38,765 nucleotides of DNA, from positions 22,306 through 61,070 of the forward strand of contig MIDV01000057.1 in assembly GCA_001830245.1 (NCBI GenBank). Reading direction: 5' to 3'. A program made the position numbers and the translations under genes. The stretch's first letter is position 1, and each line of letters opens with the position of its first letter. Positions 1 through 8,372 of the stretch are shown here, piece after piece. The notes below the pieces were generated by a model. The model was given only the letters and a program-made list of their open reading frames with translations. It was not told the origin of the DNA and did not search any database. The stretch is from Lysobacterales bacterium RIFOXYA1_FULL_69_10. GTDB lineage: Bacteria; Pseudomonadota; Gammaproteobacteria; Xanthomonadales; Xanthomonadaceae.

Positions 1-2137
1 AGCCGTGTTCGATGGCCGCCAGCAGCTGCATCGTGCCCAGCGGCAGCAGGGTCAGGATGCCCATCAGCGCCAGGCCGATGTTGAGCGTCCAGAAGCTCAG
101 CCGCAGGAGCTTCTCGTCCCAGATCTGCCGCGGCCGCAGTCCGCGCAGGCAGAACAGCACCAGCGCGATGCCCAGCATCCCGTACACGCCGAACAGCGCG
201 GTGTGTCCATGCAACGGCGTCAGGTTCAGGCCTTGCATGTAGTACAGCGACAGCGGCGGGTTGATGAGGAAGCCGAACAGCCCCGCGCCCACCAGGTTCC
301 AGAACGAGACGGCCAGGAAGAAATAGATCGGCCAGCGGTAGCGCTCCATCCACGGCGTGGCGCGGCCCAGCTTCCAGGTGTGGTACGCCTCGAATCCGAT
401 GTACGCCAGCGGCACCACTTCCAGCGCACTGAAGCTGGCACCCAGCGCAATGACCGCGGTCGGGCTGCCGACGAAGTACAGGTGATGCAGGGTGCCCAGC
501 ACGCCGCCGGTCATGAAGACGATGGTGGCAAACAGCACGGCCACCGCCGCCGTCGCCGCGCGCAGCAGGCCCAGCTTGGTGAAGATCAGGGCGATGACGG
601 CCGTGGCGAATACCTCGAAGAAGCCCTCCACCCACAGGTGCACCAGCCACCAGCGCCAGTACTCCACCACCGACAGGTGCGTGTGCTCGCGCCACATGAG
701 GCCCGAGGCGTAGAACACGCCGATCGCCACCGTCGAGAGGAACAACAGCCCGACGATGGCCTTGGTCTCGGTCTTGGGGCCGGTCAGAAGCGGCCACAGG
801 GCGCGGCCCACGAGCGTCAGCCACAGCATCAGGCCGATGAAGAGGTACCACTGCCAGAAGCGGCCGATGTCGGCGTACTCCCAGCCCTGGTGGCCGAACC
901 AGAAGTTGTGTTCCAGCCCCAGCTTCTGCATCACCGCCAGCCACTGCCCGGCAAAGGCGCCGACGACGATCACCACCAGTGAGAAGAACAGGATGTTGAC
1001 GCCGAGCCGCTGGAACCTTGGTTCATGCCCCGACAATGCCGGGGCGATGTACAGCCCCGTGCCCAGCCACGCGGTGGCGATCCACAGCACCGCCAGCTGC
1101 GTGTGCCAGGTGCGCGTGATGGAGTAGGGCAGCACCTCGGCCAGCGCGTAGCCGTACGCAACCTGGCCCTCGACCTGGTAGTGCGCGGTGATCGCGCCCA
1201 GCAGGATCTGCACCAGGAACAGTGCCAGCACCAGCCAGAAGTACTTGGCCGTCGCGCGCATCGATGGCGTCACCACCAGCGCGGCCAGCGGGTCGCGCGC
1301 GGGGAAGGGCGGATGCTGCTCCTCGCGCGAGACGGCGTGGTGCCAGCCCAGCAGCGCGATGCCCGCCAGCAGGAACAGCACGCTGAAGGCCGACCACACC
1401 CAGGTGCTGGGCGGCGGGGTGTTGCCCACCAGCGGCTCGCCCGGCCAGTTGTTGGTGTAGGTCACGCGCTTGTCGGGCATGCCGGCGCGCTCCGGAGCCA
1501 GCGTGTCGCCGGCGGCGGTCGGGCGCTCGGTGGTCGCCGCCCACGCGGTCCACCAGAAGAACGACGCCAGGTCACGGCGATGCGCCGCGTCCGGGACGGT
1601 GTTCTCCTTCATGGCGTAGGCCTCGCGCAGCTCCGCCGTCGCCGGGTCGTTGCCGAACAGGCTCTCGTAGTGCGCCGCCACGTTGGAGATGACCGCCACG
1701 CGATCGAGCGGCAGTGTGATCGTGCCGGTCGCGGCGTCATGTGTGTTGGCGCGCATCAACTCGCGCAGGCGGCCTTCCAGTGCGGCACGCTCGGGCGCGG
1801 GCAGCTGCGCATGCGTGACCATGCCGCCGTCCTCGCGTGCCCACAGGTCGAGCAGGCCGACGGCTTCGCGATGCAGCCAGTCCGCGCTCCAGTCCGGCGC
1901 CACGTACGCGCCGTGGCCCCAGATCGAGCCCAGCTGCATGCCGCCCATCGATTGCCACACCTGGCGGCCGCGTTCGATGTCGGCGCGCGTGTAAAGCACG
2001 GTACCGTCCTCGGCCACCACGCGCTCGGGCATTGGCGCGGCGTTCTGCCGGATCTGCCCCCCCGACCACAACAGCACCGCGAACGAGGCGACCAACAGCG
2101 CCGCCAGTCCTATCCACAGCTTGCGGGTACTTTCCAT
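1..2137 (-). CDS. norB: Quinol-dependent nitric oxide reductase NorB (qNOR), 3' end cut by window edge
   Basis: Reduces two NO to N2O with electrons from quinol, in the cytoplasmic membrane. The minus strand is open from ATG at 2137 to the window edge (712 codons), so only the last few dozen residues of a roughly 750-residue protein are missing. The N-terminus has a membrane anchor followed by the qNOR-type periplasmic region (VWQSMGGMQLGSIWGHGAY, then APDWSADWLHRE). The catalytic NorB core follows, with EYWRWWLVHLWVEGFFE, GTLHHLYF (iron-B histidines) and HGHTALFGVYGMLG (haem ligands). A GGGAGGGAG ribosome site precedes the ATG. No norC-like gene is seen, which fits the fused single-subunit type. 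An FNR-type box lies 60 bp upstream and an FNR-family regulator is the neighbour, so induction by oxygen loss or NO is likely. Confidence 0.95.
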   Translation of the reverse strand, partial: MESTRKLWIGLAALLVASFAVLLWSGGQIRQNAAPMPERVVAEDGTVLYTRADIERGRQVWQSMGGMQLGSIWGHGAYVAPDWSADWLHREAVGLLDLWAREDGGMVTHAQLPAPERAALEGRLRELMRANTHDAATGTITLPLDRVAVISNVAAHYESLFGNDPATAELREAYAMKENTVPDAAHRRDLASFFWWTAWAATTERPTAAGDTLAPERAGMPDKRVTYTNNWPGEPLVGNTPPPSTWVWSAFSVLFLLAGIALLGWHHAVSREEQHPPFPARDPLAALVVTPSMRATAKYFWLVLALFLVQILLGAITAHYQVEGQVAYGYALAEVLPYSITRTWHTQLAVLWIATAWLGTGLYIAPALSGHEPRFQRLGVNILFFSLVVIVVGAFAGQWLAVMQKLGLEHNFWFGHQGWEYADIGRFWQWYLFIGLMLWLTLVGRALWPLLTGPKTETKAIVGLLFLSTVAIGVFYASGLMWREHTHLSVVEYWRWWLVHLWVEGFFEVFATAVIALIFTKLGLLRAATAAVAVLFATIVFMTGGVLGTLHHLYFVGSPTAVIALGASFSALEVVPLAYIGFEAYHTWKLGRATPWMERYRWPIYFFLAVSFWNLVGAGLFGFLINPPLSLYYMQGLNLTPLHGHTALFGVYGMLGIALVLFCLRGLRPRQIWDEKLLRLSFWTLNIGLALMGILTLLPLGTMQLLAAIEHG

Positions 2138-2162
2138 CTCGCTCCCTCCCGGTAGTACGACG

Positions 2163-2204
2163 ATGGTGCGGGCCACCGCCGCGCTCGGCGATGACCCAGG
2201 TCAA
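2163..2204 (-). promoter_or_regulatory. FNR/DNR-type box and -10 element of norB
   Basis: On the minus strand TTGACCTGGGTCAT (2204 to 2191) matches the FNR/DNR pattern TTGAY-N4-RTCAA except for the last base. CACCAT (2168 to 2163) sits at the distance expected for a -10 element of a class II FNR promoter. A start site near 2156 would leave a leader of about 19 nt that carries the GGGAGGGAG ribosome site. The pattern is seen directly; the function is inferred. Confidence 0.6.
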
Positions 2205-2240
2205 GCCGGCCGGTGCGCGGGCCCGCCGCCCGCGGGCCGG

Positions 2241-2993
2241 TCAGCCGCGAAGCACGGGCGCGGCGAGTGCTTCCAGCCGCGCGCGGTCCTGCAGTTCGAC
2301 CTCGCGCCGGTCCACGGCCAGCACGCCCTCCTGCTGCAGGCGCCGCAGCACGCGGCTGACCGTTTCCGGCGCCAGCCGCAGGTAGTTGGCGATATCGGTG
2401 CGCGGCATCGTCAGCGCAAAGCGCGTGGCCGAGAACCCGCGCGCGGCCAGGCGCCGCGACAGGCCGACCAGGAACGCGGCCAGGCGCTGGTCGGCCGACC
2501 AGTCCCCCGCCAGCAGCGCGGCGCGACCGATGTCCCGGCTGAGCAGGCGGAAAAGGTGCTTCTGGATGCCGGGTACGCGCGTGGCCAGCACAGCGATCTT
2601 CGGGAAGGAGAACCGGCACAGCATCACCGTGTCGATGGCGATGGCGTTGCAGGGGTAGGTGTCGCCGTCGATGCCGTTGAGGCCGATGACCTCGCCGGGC
2701 AGGTGGAACCCCAGCACGTGCTCACGCCCGTCCGGGTCCACCACGTAGGTCTTGACCGTGCCGGCGCGCACCGCGGCGATCGCCTCGAACGGATCGCCCT
2801 CGCGGAACAGGTGCGTGCCCGGCTGCAGCGGGCCGACGTGCTGCACCAGCACGTGCAGGTCCATGAGCGCGCGCTTGTCCATGCCCTCGTCCAGGCACGC
2901 CTGCGAGAACGCGCAGGTCGAGCAGAAGCGCAGGGTGTCGCCGTCGTCGGCGAGGGTCCTGGGGTTGGGGCGGGGGAAGGTGGTCTCGCTCAC
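2241..2993 (-). CDS. CRP/FNR-family oxygen-sensing regulator (FNR/ANR type)
   Basis: Transcription factor of the CRP/FNR family, probably activated by an oxygen-labile [4Fe-4S] cluster. Counting from GTG at 2993, cysteines 24, 27 and 33 (CSTCAFSQAC) and 115 (YPCNAIA) reproduce the C-x2-C-x5-C plus distant C pattern of E. coli FNR. A cyclic-nucleotide-like beta barrel follows (about 45-150). The C-terminal helix-turn-helix contains ETVSRV, with the E-x2-SR residues FNR uses to read TTGAT. I chose the GTG because it puts the cysteines at the FNR distance and leaves a 31-bp gap after hemN. The frame is also open to an ATG at 3068, which would overlap hemN by 44 bp. The gene is likely co-transcribed with hemN and likely acts at the FNR-type boxes in this window. 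The four cysteines favour FNR/ANR over cluster-free DNR. Confidence 0.9.
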   Translation of the reverse strand: MSETTFPRPNPRTLADDGDTLRFCSTCAFSQACLDEGMDKRALMDLHVLVQHVGPLQPGTHLFREGDPFEAIAAVRAGTVKTYVVDPDGREHVLGFHLPGEVIGLNGIDGDTYPCNAIAIDTVMLCRFSFPKIAVLATRVPGIQKHLFRLLSRDIGRAALLAGDWSADQRLAAFLVGLSRRLAARGFSATRFALTMPRTDIANYLRLAPETVSRVLRRLQQEGVLAVDRREVELQDRARLEALAAPVLRG

Positions 2994-3024
2994 GCCGCCC
3001 CCGTGGCTGGGCGCAGGACGCAGG

Positions 3025-4419
3025 CTAGACGGCACGGGAGAACCGCACCGGTGCATCGTGGGGCGCATTGAGGTAGCGGTCGAAGCACATCGCGATATTA
3101 CGCAACAGCAGTCGGCCGCGCGACGTGGCGCGGATGACGCCCGGGGCGACCGTCACCAGTCCGTCGTCCACCAGCGGCTGCAGCCTCGCCAGCGCGTCGG
3201 CGAAGTACTGCGGAAAGTCGATCGCGTACCGTCGTTCCAGAGCGCGCACGGGGATCTCGGCCTGGCACATCAACGCCTGTATCAGGTCGGCGCGCAGCTG
3301 GTCGTCCTCGTCCAGGCGCATGCCGCGCATCACCGGCAGGCGGCCGTCGTCCAGCGCGTGCTCCCAGGTGGGCAGGTCGCGCGGGTTCTGGCTGAAGGTG
3401 TCGCCGATGTGGCTGATGGCGCTGACACCCAGCCCGACCAGGTCGCTGTCGGCGTGCGTGGTGTAGCCCATGAAGTTGCGGTGCAACCCGCCGCGCTCCT
3501 GCGCGCGCGCCAGCTCGTCGTCGGGCAGGGCGAAGTGGTCCATGCCGATGTAGACGTAGCCAGCCGCCGTCAGCCGGTCGATGGCCAGCTGCAACAGCGC
3601 CAGCCGCAGCTCCGGCCCGGGCAGGTGGGCGGCATCGATCTGCTTCTGCGGTCGGAACAGCTCGGGCAGGTGCGCGTAGCCGTACACGGCCAGGCGGTCG
3701 GGCCGGATATCGATCACGCGCGCAAGCGTCGCGCCGAAGCCCTCCAGCGTCTGGTGCGGCAGGCCGTAGATCAGGTCGATGTTGACCGAGCGCATGCCGG
3801 CCGCGCGACAGGCCTCGACTACCGCCGCCGTCTCCTCGACCGACTGGATGCGGTTGACCGCGGCCTGCACCTCCGGGTCGAAGTCCTGTACCCCCAGGCT
3901 GGCGCGGTTGAAGCCGGCCGCGCCCAGCTCGGCCACGTCGGCCGGGGTGACGAAGCGCGGGTCCAGTTCGATGGACAGGTCCAGGTCGCTGCGCGCGGAG
4001 AAGTGGAACTGCGCGCGCAGCGTATCCACCACCTCGCGCAGCTGCGCCGGGTCCAGGAAGTTGGGCGTGCCCCCGCCAAAGTGCAGCTGCACCACCTCGC
4101 GGTCGCGGTCGAACAGCGCCGCCACCAGGTCGATCTCGCGATACAGGCGCGCGAGATACGCCTCGGCGCGCGCCTTGTCGCGGGTGATGATGCGGTTGCA
4201 GCCGCAGTAGAAGCACGGGCTGGCGCAGAACGGCACGTGCACGTACAGCGACAGGCGCCGCGGGATAGGGTCGCCGTTGCTGGCCGCCACGGCGTCGCGC
4301 AGGGCCTGCTCACCGAAGCCGGAATGGAACTGGGGCGCGGTGGGATAGGAGGTGTAGCGCGGCCCGGGCCGGTCGTAGCGGCGCAGCAGGTCGGCGTCTG
4401 GCAGGGCGGTGGCGATCAT
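3025..4419 (-). CDS. hemN: Oxygen-independent coproporphyrinogen III oxidase (radical SAM)
   Basis: Converts coproporphyrinogen III to protoporphyrinogen IX without oxygen, an anaerobic step of haem synthesis in the cytoplasm. From ATG 4419 (464 aa; E. coli HemN is 457), the N-terminal GPRYTSYPTA is followed by YVHVPFCASPCFYCGCN. Its cysteines at 65, 69 and 72 bind the radical-SAM cluster, and C74 is the fourth conserved cysteine. GGGTPNFL supplies the SAM glycines. An upstream GTG at 4437 would add six residues unlike the family. The FNR box and -10 predicted upstream would put transcription start at 4420, one base before the ATG, so the message may be leaderless. hemN beside an FNR/ANR gene is a familiar arrangement (hemN near anr in Pseudomonas). 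Confidence 0.95.
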   Translation of the reverse strand: MIATALPDADLLRRYDRPGPRYTSYPTAPQFHSGFGEQALRDAVAASNGDPIPRRLSLYVHVPFCASPCFYCGCNRIITRDKARAEAYLARLYREIDLVAALFDRDREVVQLHFGGGTPNFLDPAQLREVVDTLRAQFHFSARSDLDLSIELDPRFVTPADVAELGAAGFNRASLGVQDFDPEVQAAVNRIQSVEETAAVVEACRAAGMRSVNIDLIYGLPHQTLEGFGATLARVIDIRPDRLAVYGYAHLPELFRPQKQIDAAHLPGPELRLALLQLAIDRLTAAGYVYIGMDHFALPDDELARAQERGGLHRNFMGYTTHADSDLVGLGVSAISHIGDTFSQNPRDLPTWEHALDDGRLPVMRGMRLDEDDQLRADLIQALMCQAEIPVRALERRYAIDFPQYFADALARLQPLVDDGLVTVAPGVIRATSRGRLLLRNIAMCFDRYLNAPHDAPVRFSRAV

Positions 4420-4426
4420 GCGGCGC

Positions 4427-4468
4427 AGCGTAGGCACCCGTCCGCGCGCCCGCCTTGATTTGAGTCAA
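4427..4468 (-). promoter_or_regulatory. FNR-type box and -10 element of hemN
   Basis: TTGATTTGAGTCAA at 4455-4468 matches TTGAT-N4-ATCAA at 9 of 10 conserved bases. On the minus strand TACGCT (4432 to 4427) lies exactly at the -12 to -7 position of a class II FNR promoter whose box is centred at -41.5. Predicted start is 4420, next to the hemN ATG at 4419. The box is close to palindromic, so an effect on the plus-strand gene at 4566 is also possible. Confidence 0.7.
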
Positions 4469-4565
4469 AGCCGGCCGATCACCGTGCGTCGACGCCGGAT
4501 ACGGACCATGCACGGCTTCCGGCGCCCGCATGGCGGGCGGTGCCGACATACCAGGAGGGTCGCGC

Positions 4566-4751
4566 ATGCGCACCGATCTCACCCAGCTCCAGCACCAGGG
4601 CCGCCAGGCCCGCCAGCGAGGCGACAGTCTGGTCGACAACCCGATGCTGGCCGCCGATGCCATGCCGGCCATGACCGGGCAGGACTTGGCCGAGTGGCAG
4701 GCCGCGATCGAGGCCTGGGAGGCGGGCTACCGGCAGGCGGCCAACAGCTGA
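4566..4751 (+). CDS. Small acidic 61-aa protein, possibly Rmf-like
   Basis: Function not recognised with confidence. ATG 4566 has an excellent ribosome site (AGGAGGG at 4553-4559). The product is soluble and helical, with QGRQARQRG near the N-terminus and LAEWQAAIEAWEAGYRQA at the C-terminus. A G-x2-A-x2-G start followed by a tryptophan-containing helix and a W-x-x-G-Y end recalls ribosome modulation factor and related small proteins. The proline-rich core of Rmf (CPY) is not visible, so that link is only a suggestion. It lies between an FNR box 100 bp upstream and xthA 22 bp downstream, and may share a transcript with xthA. Confidence 0.6.
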   Translation: MRTDLTQLQHQGRQARQRGDSLVDNPMLAADAMPAMTGQDLAEWQAAIEAWEAGYRQAANS

Positions 4752-4773
4752 CCCACGCTAAGCGCACCCCGCC

Positions 4774-5577
4774 ATGCCCCGCGCCAAGACGCTGAAACTG
4801 GCGACGTTCAACGTCAACGGCATCGGCACGCGCCTGCCGCACCTGCTGGCATGGCTGGACAAGGAAGCCCCGGACATCGTGGCTCTGCAGGAGTTGAAGG
4901 CGGTCGACGACGCTTTTCCTGCCGCCGAGCTCGAGGCCGCAGGGTACGGCGCCATCTGGCACGGCCAGCGCTCATGGAACGGCGTGGCGTTGCTGGCGCG
5001 CGATTCGATGCCGGTCGAGAGCCGGCGCGGACTGCCCGGCGACCCCGACGACACCCAGAGCCGCTACATCGAGGCCGCCATCCACGGCATTGTCGTCGCC
5101 AGCATCTACCTGCCCAACGGCAACCCGCAGCCGGGTCCGAAGTTCGACTACAAGCTCAAGTGGATGCAGCGCCTGGCCAAACACGCCAAGACACTGGTCG
5201 ACCTGCCGCACCCGGTCGCGCTTCTGGGCGACTTCAACGTCATCCCCTCCGACCTCGACGTCTACGACCCCAAGGCCTGGCGCAAGGACGCGCTGATGCA
5301 GCCGGAAGTCCGCGAGGCGTACTTCGGGCTGCTCGAACAGGGCTGGGCCGACGCCTTGCGCGAAACGGTCGGCGAGGAGGAGATTATCTACACCTTCTGG
5401 GATTACTTCAGGCAGCACGCCGAGCGCGACCGCGGCCTTCGCATCGACCACCTGCTGCTCAACCCGTTACTGGCCAAGGGGCTGAAGGAGGCCGGCGTGG
5501 ACCGTTGGGTGCGGCTGGAGGAGAAGGCCAGCGACCATGCGCCCACGTGGGTGACGGTCAAGGCGCCGGCCCGGTAG
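4774..5577 (+). CDS. xthA: Exodeoxyribonuclease III
   Basis: Mg-dependent AP endonuclease and 3'-5' exonuclease of base-excision repair. The whole 267-aa chain follows the endonuclease/exonuclease/phosphatase fold of ExoIII: N-terminal TFNVNGIGTR (N13), ALQELKA with metal ligand E40, GDFNVIPSD with D153 and N155, and C-terminal SDHAP with D254 and catalytic H255. Length matches E. coli XthA (268 aa). ATG 4774 starts 22 bp after the small gene upstream. No signal peptide is present. Identification is firm; the closely related ExoA-type enzymes share the motifs, but the length and the WDYFRQ segment suit XthA. Confidence 0.95.
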   Translation: MPRAKTLKLATFNVNGIGTRLPHLLAWLDKEAPDIVALQELKAVDDAFPAAELEAAGYGAIWHGQRSWNGVALLARDSMPVESRRGLPGDPDDTQSRYIEAAIHGIVVASIYLPNGNPQPGPKFDYKLKWMQRLAKHAKTLVDLPHPVALLGDFNVIPSDLDVYDPKAWRKDALMQPEVREAYFGLLEQGWADALRETVGEEEIIYTFWDYFRQHAERDRGLRIDHLLLNPLLAKGLKEAGVDRWVRLEEKASDHAPTWVTVKAPAR

Positions 5578-5688
5578 CGATACCGGCGTCGGCACGCGGG
5601 GCCCGCACGCCTGAACCAGCTGAACGAGCCCGCCACGGGTGTCGCAAGCCACTGTCGTAGTCTAGGCGCCCCTTTGGTCCGCCACGCC

Positions 5689-7980
5689 ATGAAACCAAGC
5701 GACCTGCACCAGGTCATCGAGAGCTTGCCGGGCAACTTCGCCGTGCTCGCGGCCACCCCCGGCTTCCCCGTGGTGGCGATGAGCCGTGAGCTGCGCAACT
5801 TCTCCGCCGATCCCGACACTGCGTTGGGGCGTCCGGTATTCGAACTGTTTCCCGAGGCGCCCGATGCGCCGGGCAGCGTGGCGACGTTGCGGGCCGCGTT
5901 CGAACGCGTCATCCGGGAACGGGCACCCCATCGCCACGAACAGCGGTTCGACGTGCGCGACCCGGCCAGCGGCGCCTTCCGCGAGTTCTACTGGACCGCG
6001 ACCAACACGCCGATCCTGGATGAGGCGGGCGAGGTGCAGTACATCCTGCACCAGTCCGAGGACGCGGCCACGGAGCGGCGCCACGGCTCCATGGCGATCC
6101 TGGATGCGATGACCGAAGGCGTGTTCACGCTGGACCGCCAATGGCGCTTCAGCTACGTCAACCCCGAGGCGCATCGGATCTTGCGGCAGGAGCCGGCCAC
6201 GCTGATCGGCGCCGTCATCTGGGAGCGCTTCCCGGGCTCTGACGAGTCGGAGTTCGGCGAGTACTACCGCCGCACCATGGCCGAGCGCGTCACCAACCGG
6301 TTCACGGCCTTCTATCCGGGCCTGGAGGGCTGGTACGAAGTCACTTCCTACCCGGCGCCCGAGGGGATCTCGGTCTACTTCCGTGACGTCACCGCGCGCG
6401 AACTCGCGCAGCAGGACCGCGAGCGCATCGCGCTGGAATCGGCCCAGCAACGGCGCCTGTACGAGACCGCGCTCAACAACACGCCCGACTTCGTCTACAT
6501 CTTCGGCACCGACCATCGCGCCATCTACGCCAACGAGGCGCTGCTGAAGGTGTGGGGCGTCGAGGACGTGCGCGGCAAGACGTGGATGGACCTGGGCTAC
6601 GAGCAGTGGCACGCGGACATGCACGACCGCGAACTTGCGCAGGTCATCGCGACCCGGGCGCCGATCCGCGGCGAGATACCGTTCACGGGCACGAATGGCC
6701 GCCGCGTCTACGACTACATTTTCGCCCCCGTGCTGGACGCCGACGGCGAGGTGGTGGCCGTGGCGGGCACGACGCGCGACGTCACCGCCCGCCAGGCGGC
6801 CGAGCAGATCATCCGGGAGCATGCCGAGCGCCTGGGGGATGCCGACCGGGCCAAGGATGAGTTCCTGGCCACCTTGTCGCATGAGCTGCGCAACCCGCTG
6901 GCGCCGCTGAAGAACGGGGTGGAGATCCTGCGGCGTACCACCGACGGCAATTCGATCCACGCCGAGATCCATTCGATGATGGAGCGCCAGGTCGACCACC
7001 TGGTGCGGCTGGTCGACGACCTGATGGAGGTCTCGCGCATTACCCGCGGCAAGATTTCCCTGCAGCTGCAACCCGCCGACCTGGGCGCGATCGTGTCCAA
7101 CGCGCTGGATGCCGCACGGCCGATGTTGGAGGCGGGCCGTCATGCGCTCCACGTCGATCAGCCCGCGGCGCCGGTGCACCTGCTGGCCGATCCCGTCCGG
7201 CTCACGCAGATCCTGGCGAACCTGCTCAACAACGCCGCCAAGTACTCGCCGCCCGGCAGCGATATCCGGCTGGCGGTCCGCAGGCGCGACGACGCGTTGA
7301 CGGTGTCGGTCAGCGACACCGGCATGGGCATGGAGCCCGCCGAGATCCCGCACCTGTTCGAGATGTTCACGCGCGGTGACCGGGTCCGCACCTCCCACCA
7401 GGGCGGCCTCGGCATCGGCCTGGCGCTGTCGAGGCGGCTGGCGATGCTCCATGGCGGCTCGCTGGACGCCCACAGCGAAGGCCCCGGGCGGGGCAGTACC
7501 TTCACCCTCGAGCTTCCGGGGCCGTTCGTCGATCCGACCGAGCGGGCGCCCACTGCCATTCCCGAGGAGTTGCGGTTGTCGCTGCGGGTGCTCGTGGCGG
7601 ACGACAACCGCGACGCGGGCAGCAGCCTGGCCGATGCGCTCCAACTGTTCGGCGCGCAGGTGCACGTGGTGGACGATGGCGCCGACGCGCTGGAGCAGTT
7701 CGAATCGCTGGCCCCGGATGTCGCCATCCTCGACATCGGCATGCCGCGCGTGACCGGCTATGACGTGGCGCAGGCGCTGCGTGGACGCGACGTCCAGGTG
7801 CCGCTGATCGCGCTGACGGGATGGGGCCAGGCCAGCGACCGCGACCGGGCGATCGCGGCGGGCTTCGACCACCACCTCGTCAAGCCCGTTGCCATTCCCT
7901 CACTGGTCAGGCTGCTGGCCTCGCTGGAGCGGGGCGAGCGCACGTCGGACACCCGGCCGGCGGAGTCCAGCCGGGCCTAG
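5689..7980 (+). CDS. PAS-PAS-PAS hybrid sensor histidine kinase with receiver domain
   Basis: Predicted soluble sensor kinase of 763 aa with no transmembrane segment, so the signal is probably cytoplasmic. Three PAS-type modules occupy about 10-125, 135-245 and 258-370. The second begins ILDAMTEGVFTLD and the third NNTPDFVYIFGTDHRAIYAN. A HisKA domain follows with phospho-acceptor H398 in SHELRNPLAPL. The HATPase_c domain has NLLNNAAKYS, DTGMGM and GGLGIGLALSRRLA. The C-terminal receiver (about 625-745) has VADDNRD, phospho-acceptor D682 (AILDIGMPR) and the conserved lysine in HHLVKP. ATG 5689 is preferred over an in-frame TTG at 5674. There is no partner response regulator nearby, so the output may be phosphorelay to a remote protein. 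The first PAS has weak family signatures and its ligand cannot be read. Confidence 0.92.
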   Translation: MKPSDLHQVIESLPGNFAVLAATPGFPVVAMSRELRNFSADPDTALGRPVFELFPEAPDAPGSVATLRAAFERVIRERAPHRHEQRFDVRDPASGAFREFYWTATNTPILDEAGEVQYILHQSEDAATERRHGSMAILDAMTEGVFTLDRQWRFSYVNPEAHRILRQEPATLIGAVIWERFPGSDESEFGEYYRRTMAERVTNRFTAFYPGLEGWYEVTSYPAPEGISVYFRDVTARELAQQDRERIALESAQQRRLYETALNNTPDFVYIFGTDHRAIYANEALLKVWGVEDVRGKTWMDLGYEQWHADMHDRELAQVIATRAPIRGEIPFTGTNGRRVYDYIFAPVLDADGEVVAVAGTTRDVTARQAAEQIIREHAERLGDADRAKDEFLATLSHELRNPLAPLKNGVEILRRTTDGNSIHAEIHSMMERQVDHLVRLVDDLMEVSRITRGKISLQLQPADLGAIVSNALDAARPMLEAGRHALHVDQPAAPVHLLADPVRLTQILANLLNNAAKYSPPGSDIRLAVRRRDDALTVSVSDTGMGMEPAEIPHLFEMFTRGDRVRTSHQGGLGIGLALSRRLAMLHGGSLDAHSEGPGRGSTFTLELPGPFVDPTERAPTAIPEELRLSLRVLVADDNRDAGSSLADALQLFGAQVHVVDDGADALEQFESLAPDVAILDIGMPRVTGYDVAQALRGRDVQVPLIALTGWGQASDRDRAIAAGFDHHLVKPVAIPSLVRLLASLERGERTSDTRPAESSRA

Positions 7981-8060
7981 GCCGTTCCGAGGGGCGCAGC
8001 GGCGCGGGGAGCGTGCCTGTCAGGCGCGGTCCGGCGCGCTGGCGGGTCAACCCGCGAGGA

Positions 8061-8088
8061 GAAGCGGCCACCCGGTGGCGGCCGCTTC
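8061..8088. terminator. Stem-loop between convergent genes
   Basis: GAAGCGGCC (8061-8069) and GGCCGCTTC (8080-8088) form a perfect 9-bp stem, with further ACC/GGT pairing inside. It sits in the 113-bp gap between the kinase gene (plus) and the small membrane gene (minus). No long T run follows on either strand, so it is a candidate bidirectional terminator or mRNA-end stabiliser rather than a textbook one. Confidence 0.5.
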
Positions 8089-8093
8089 ATCGT

Positions 8094-8372
8094 TCAACGA
8101 ATCCGCGAGCGGATTTTTTCCCAAAGCCGTCGACGCGCCTGGTAGGCGCTCACGCCCAGCAGCAGCGCGGCCAGCCAGATCGTCCCTTCGGTGGTGACCG
8201 CAGCCAAGGTGGCGAGAACGACCATCGCCGTGGTGTCTGCGTCCATCGCGATGCCGACCGCAAGCGCGACCCACGACAGCAGGGCGACAGTGGCGGCCAG
8301 CTTGATCCAGAGCCACTTGCGGCGTTGCGCCTGCTGCGGATCCGCGGCTGCGTCGTTCGAGGCGGCGCTCAT
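8094..8372 (-). CDS. Small two-helix membrane protein (92 aa)
   Basis: Family not recognised. After a short polar N-terminus (about 25 residues) come two hydrophobic segments, WIKLAATVALLSWVALAVGI (about 24-43) and a longer one from about 48 to 80 that includes TIWLAALLLGVSAYQ. A basic tail (RRRLWEKIRSRIR) should face the cytoplasm. The ATG at 8372 overlaps the stop of the NTF2-like gene by 4 bp, so translation is probably coupled. It is the last gene of the amidohydrolase operon that runs from an ECF-type promoter near 10400. Confidence 0.75.
   Translation of the reverse strand: MSAASNDAAADPQQAQRRKWLWIKLAATVALLSWVALAVGIAMDADTTAMVVLATLAAVTTEGTIWLAALLLGVSAYQARRRLWEKIRSRIR

Noticed and set aside
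2752..4458. 568-codon plus-strand frame across the regulator and hemN
   Set aside because: Crosses two real genes on the other strand and shows no fold-like pattern.
5662..7875. 737-codon open frame antisense to the hybrid kinase
   Set aside because: Composition is that of an antisense shadow in GC-rich DNA (runs of R, V, H, Q, G) with no domain motifs, while the plus strand encodes a complete kinase with all signature motifs.
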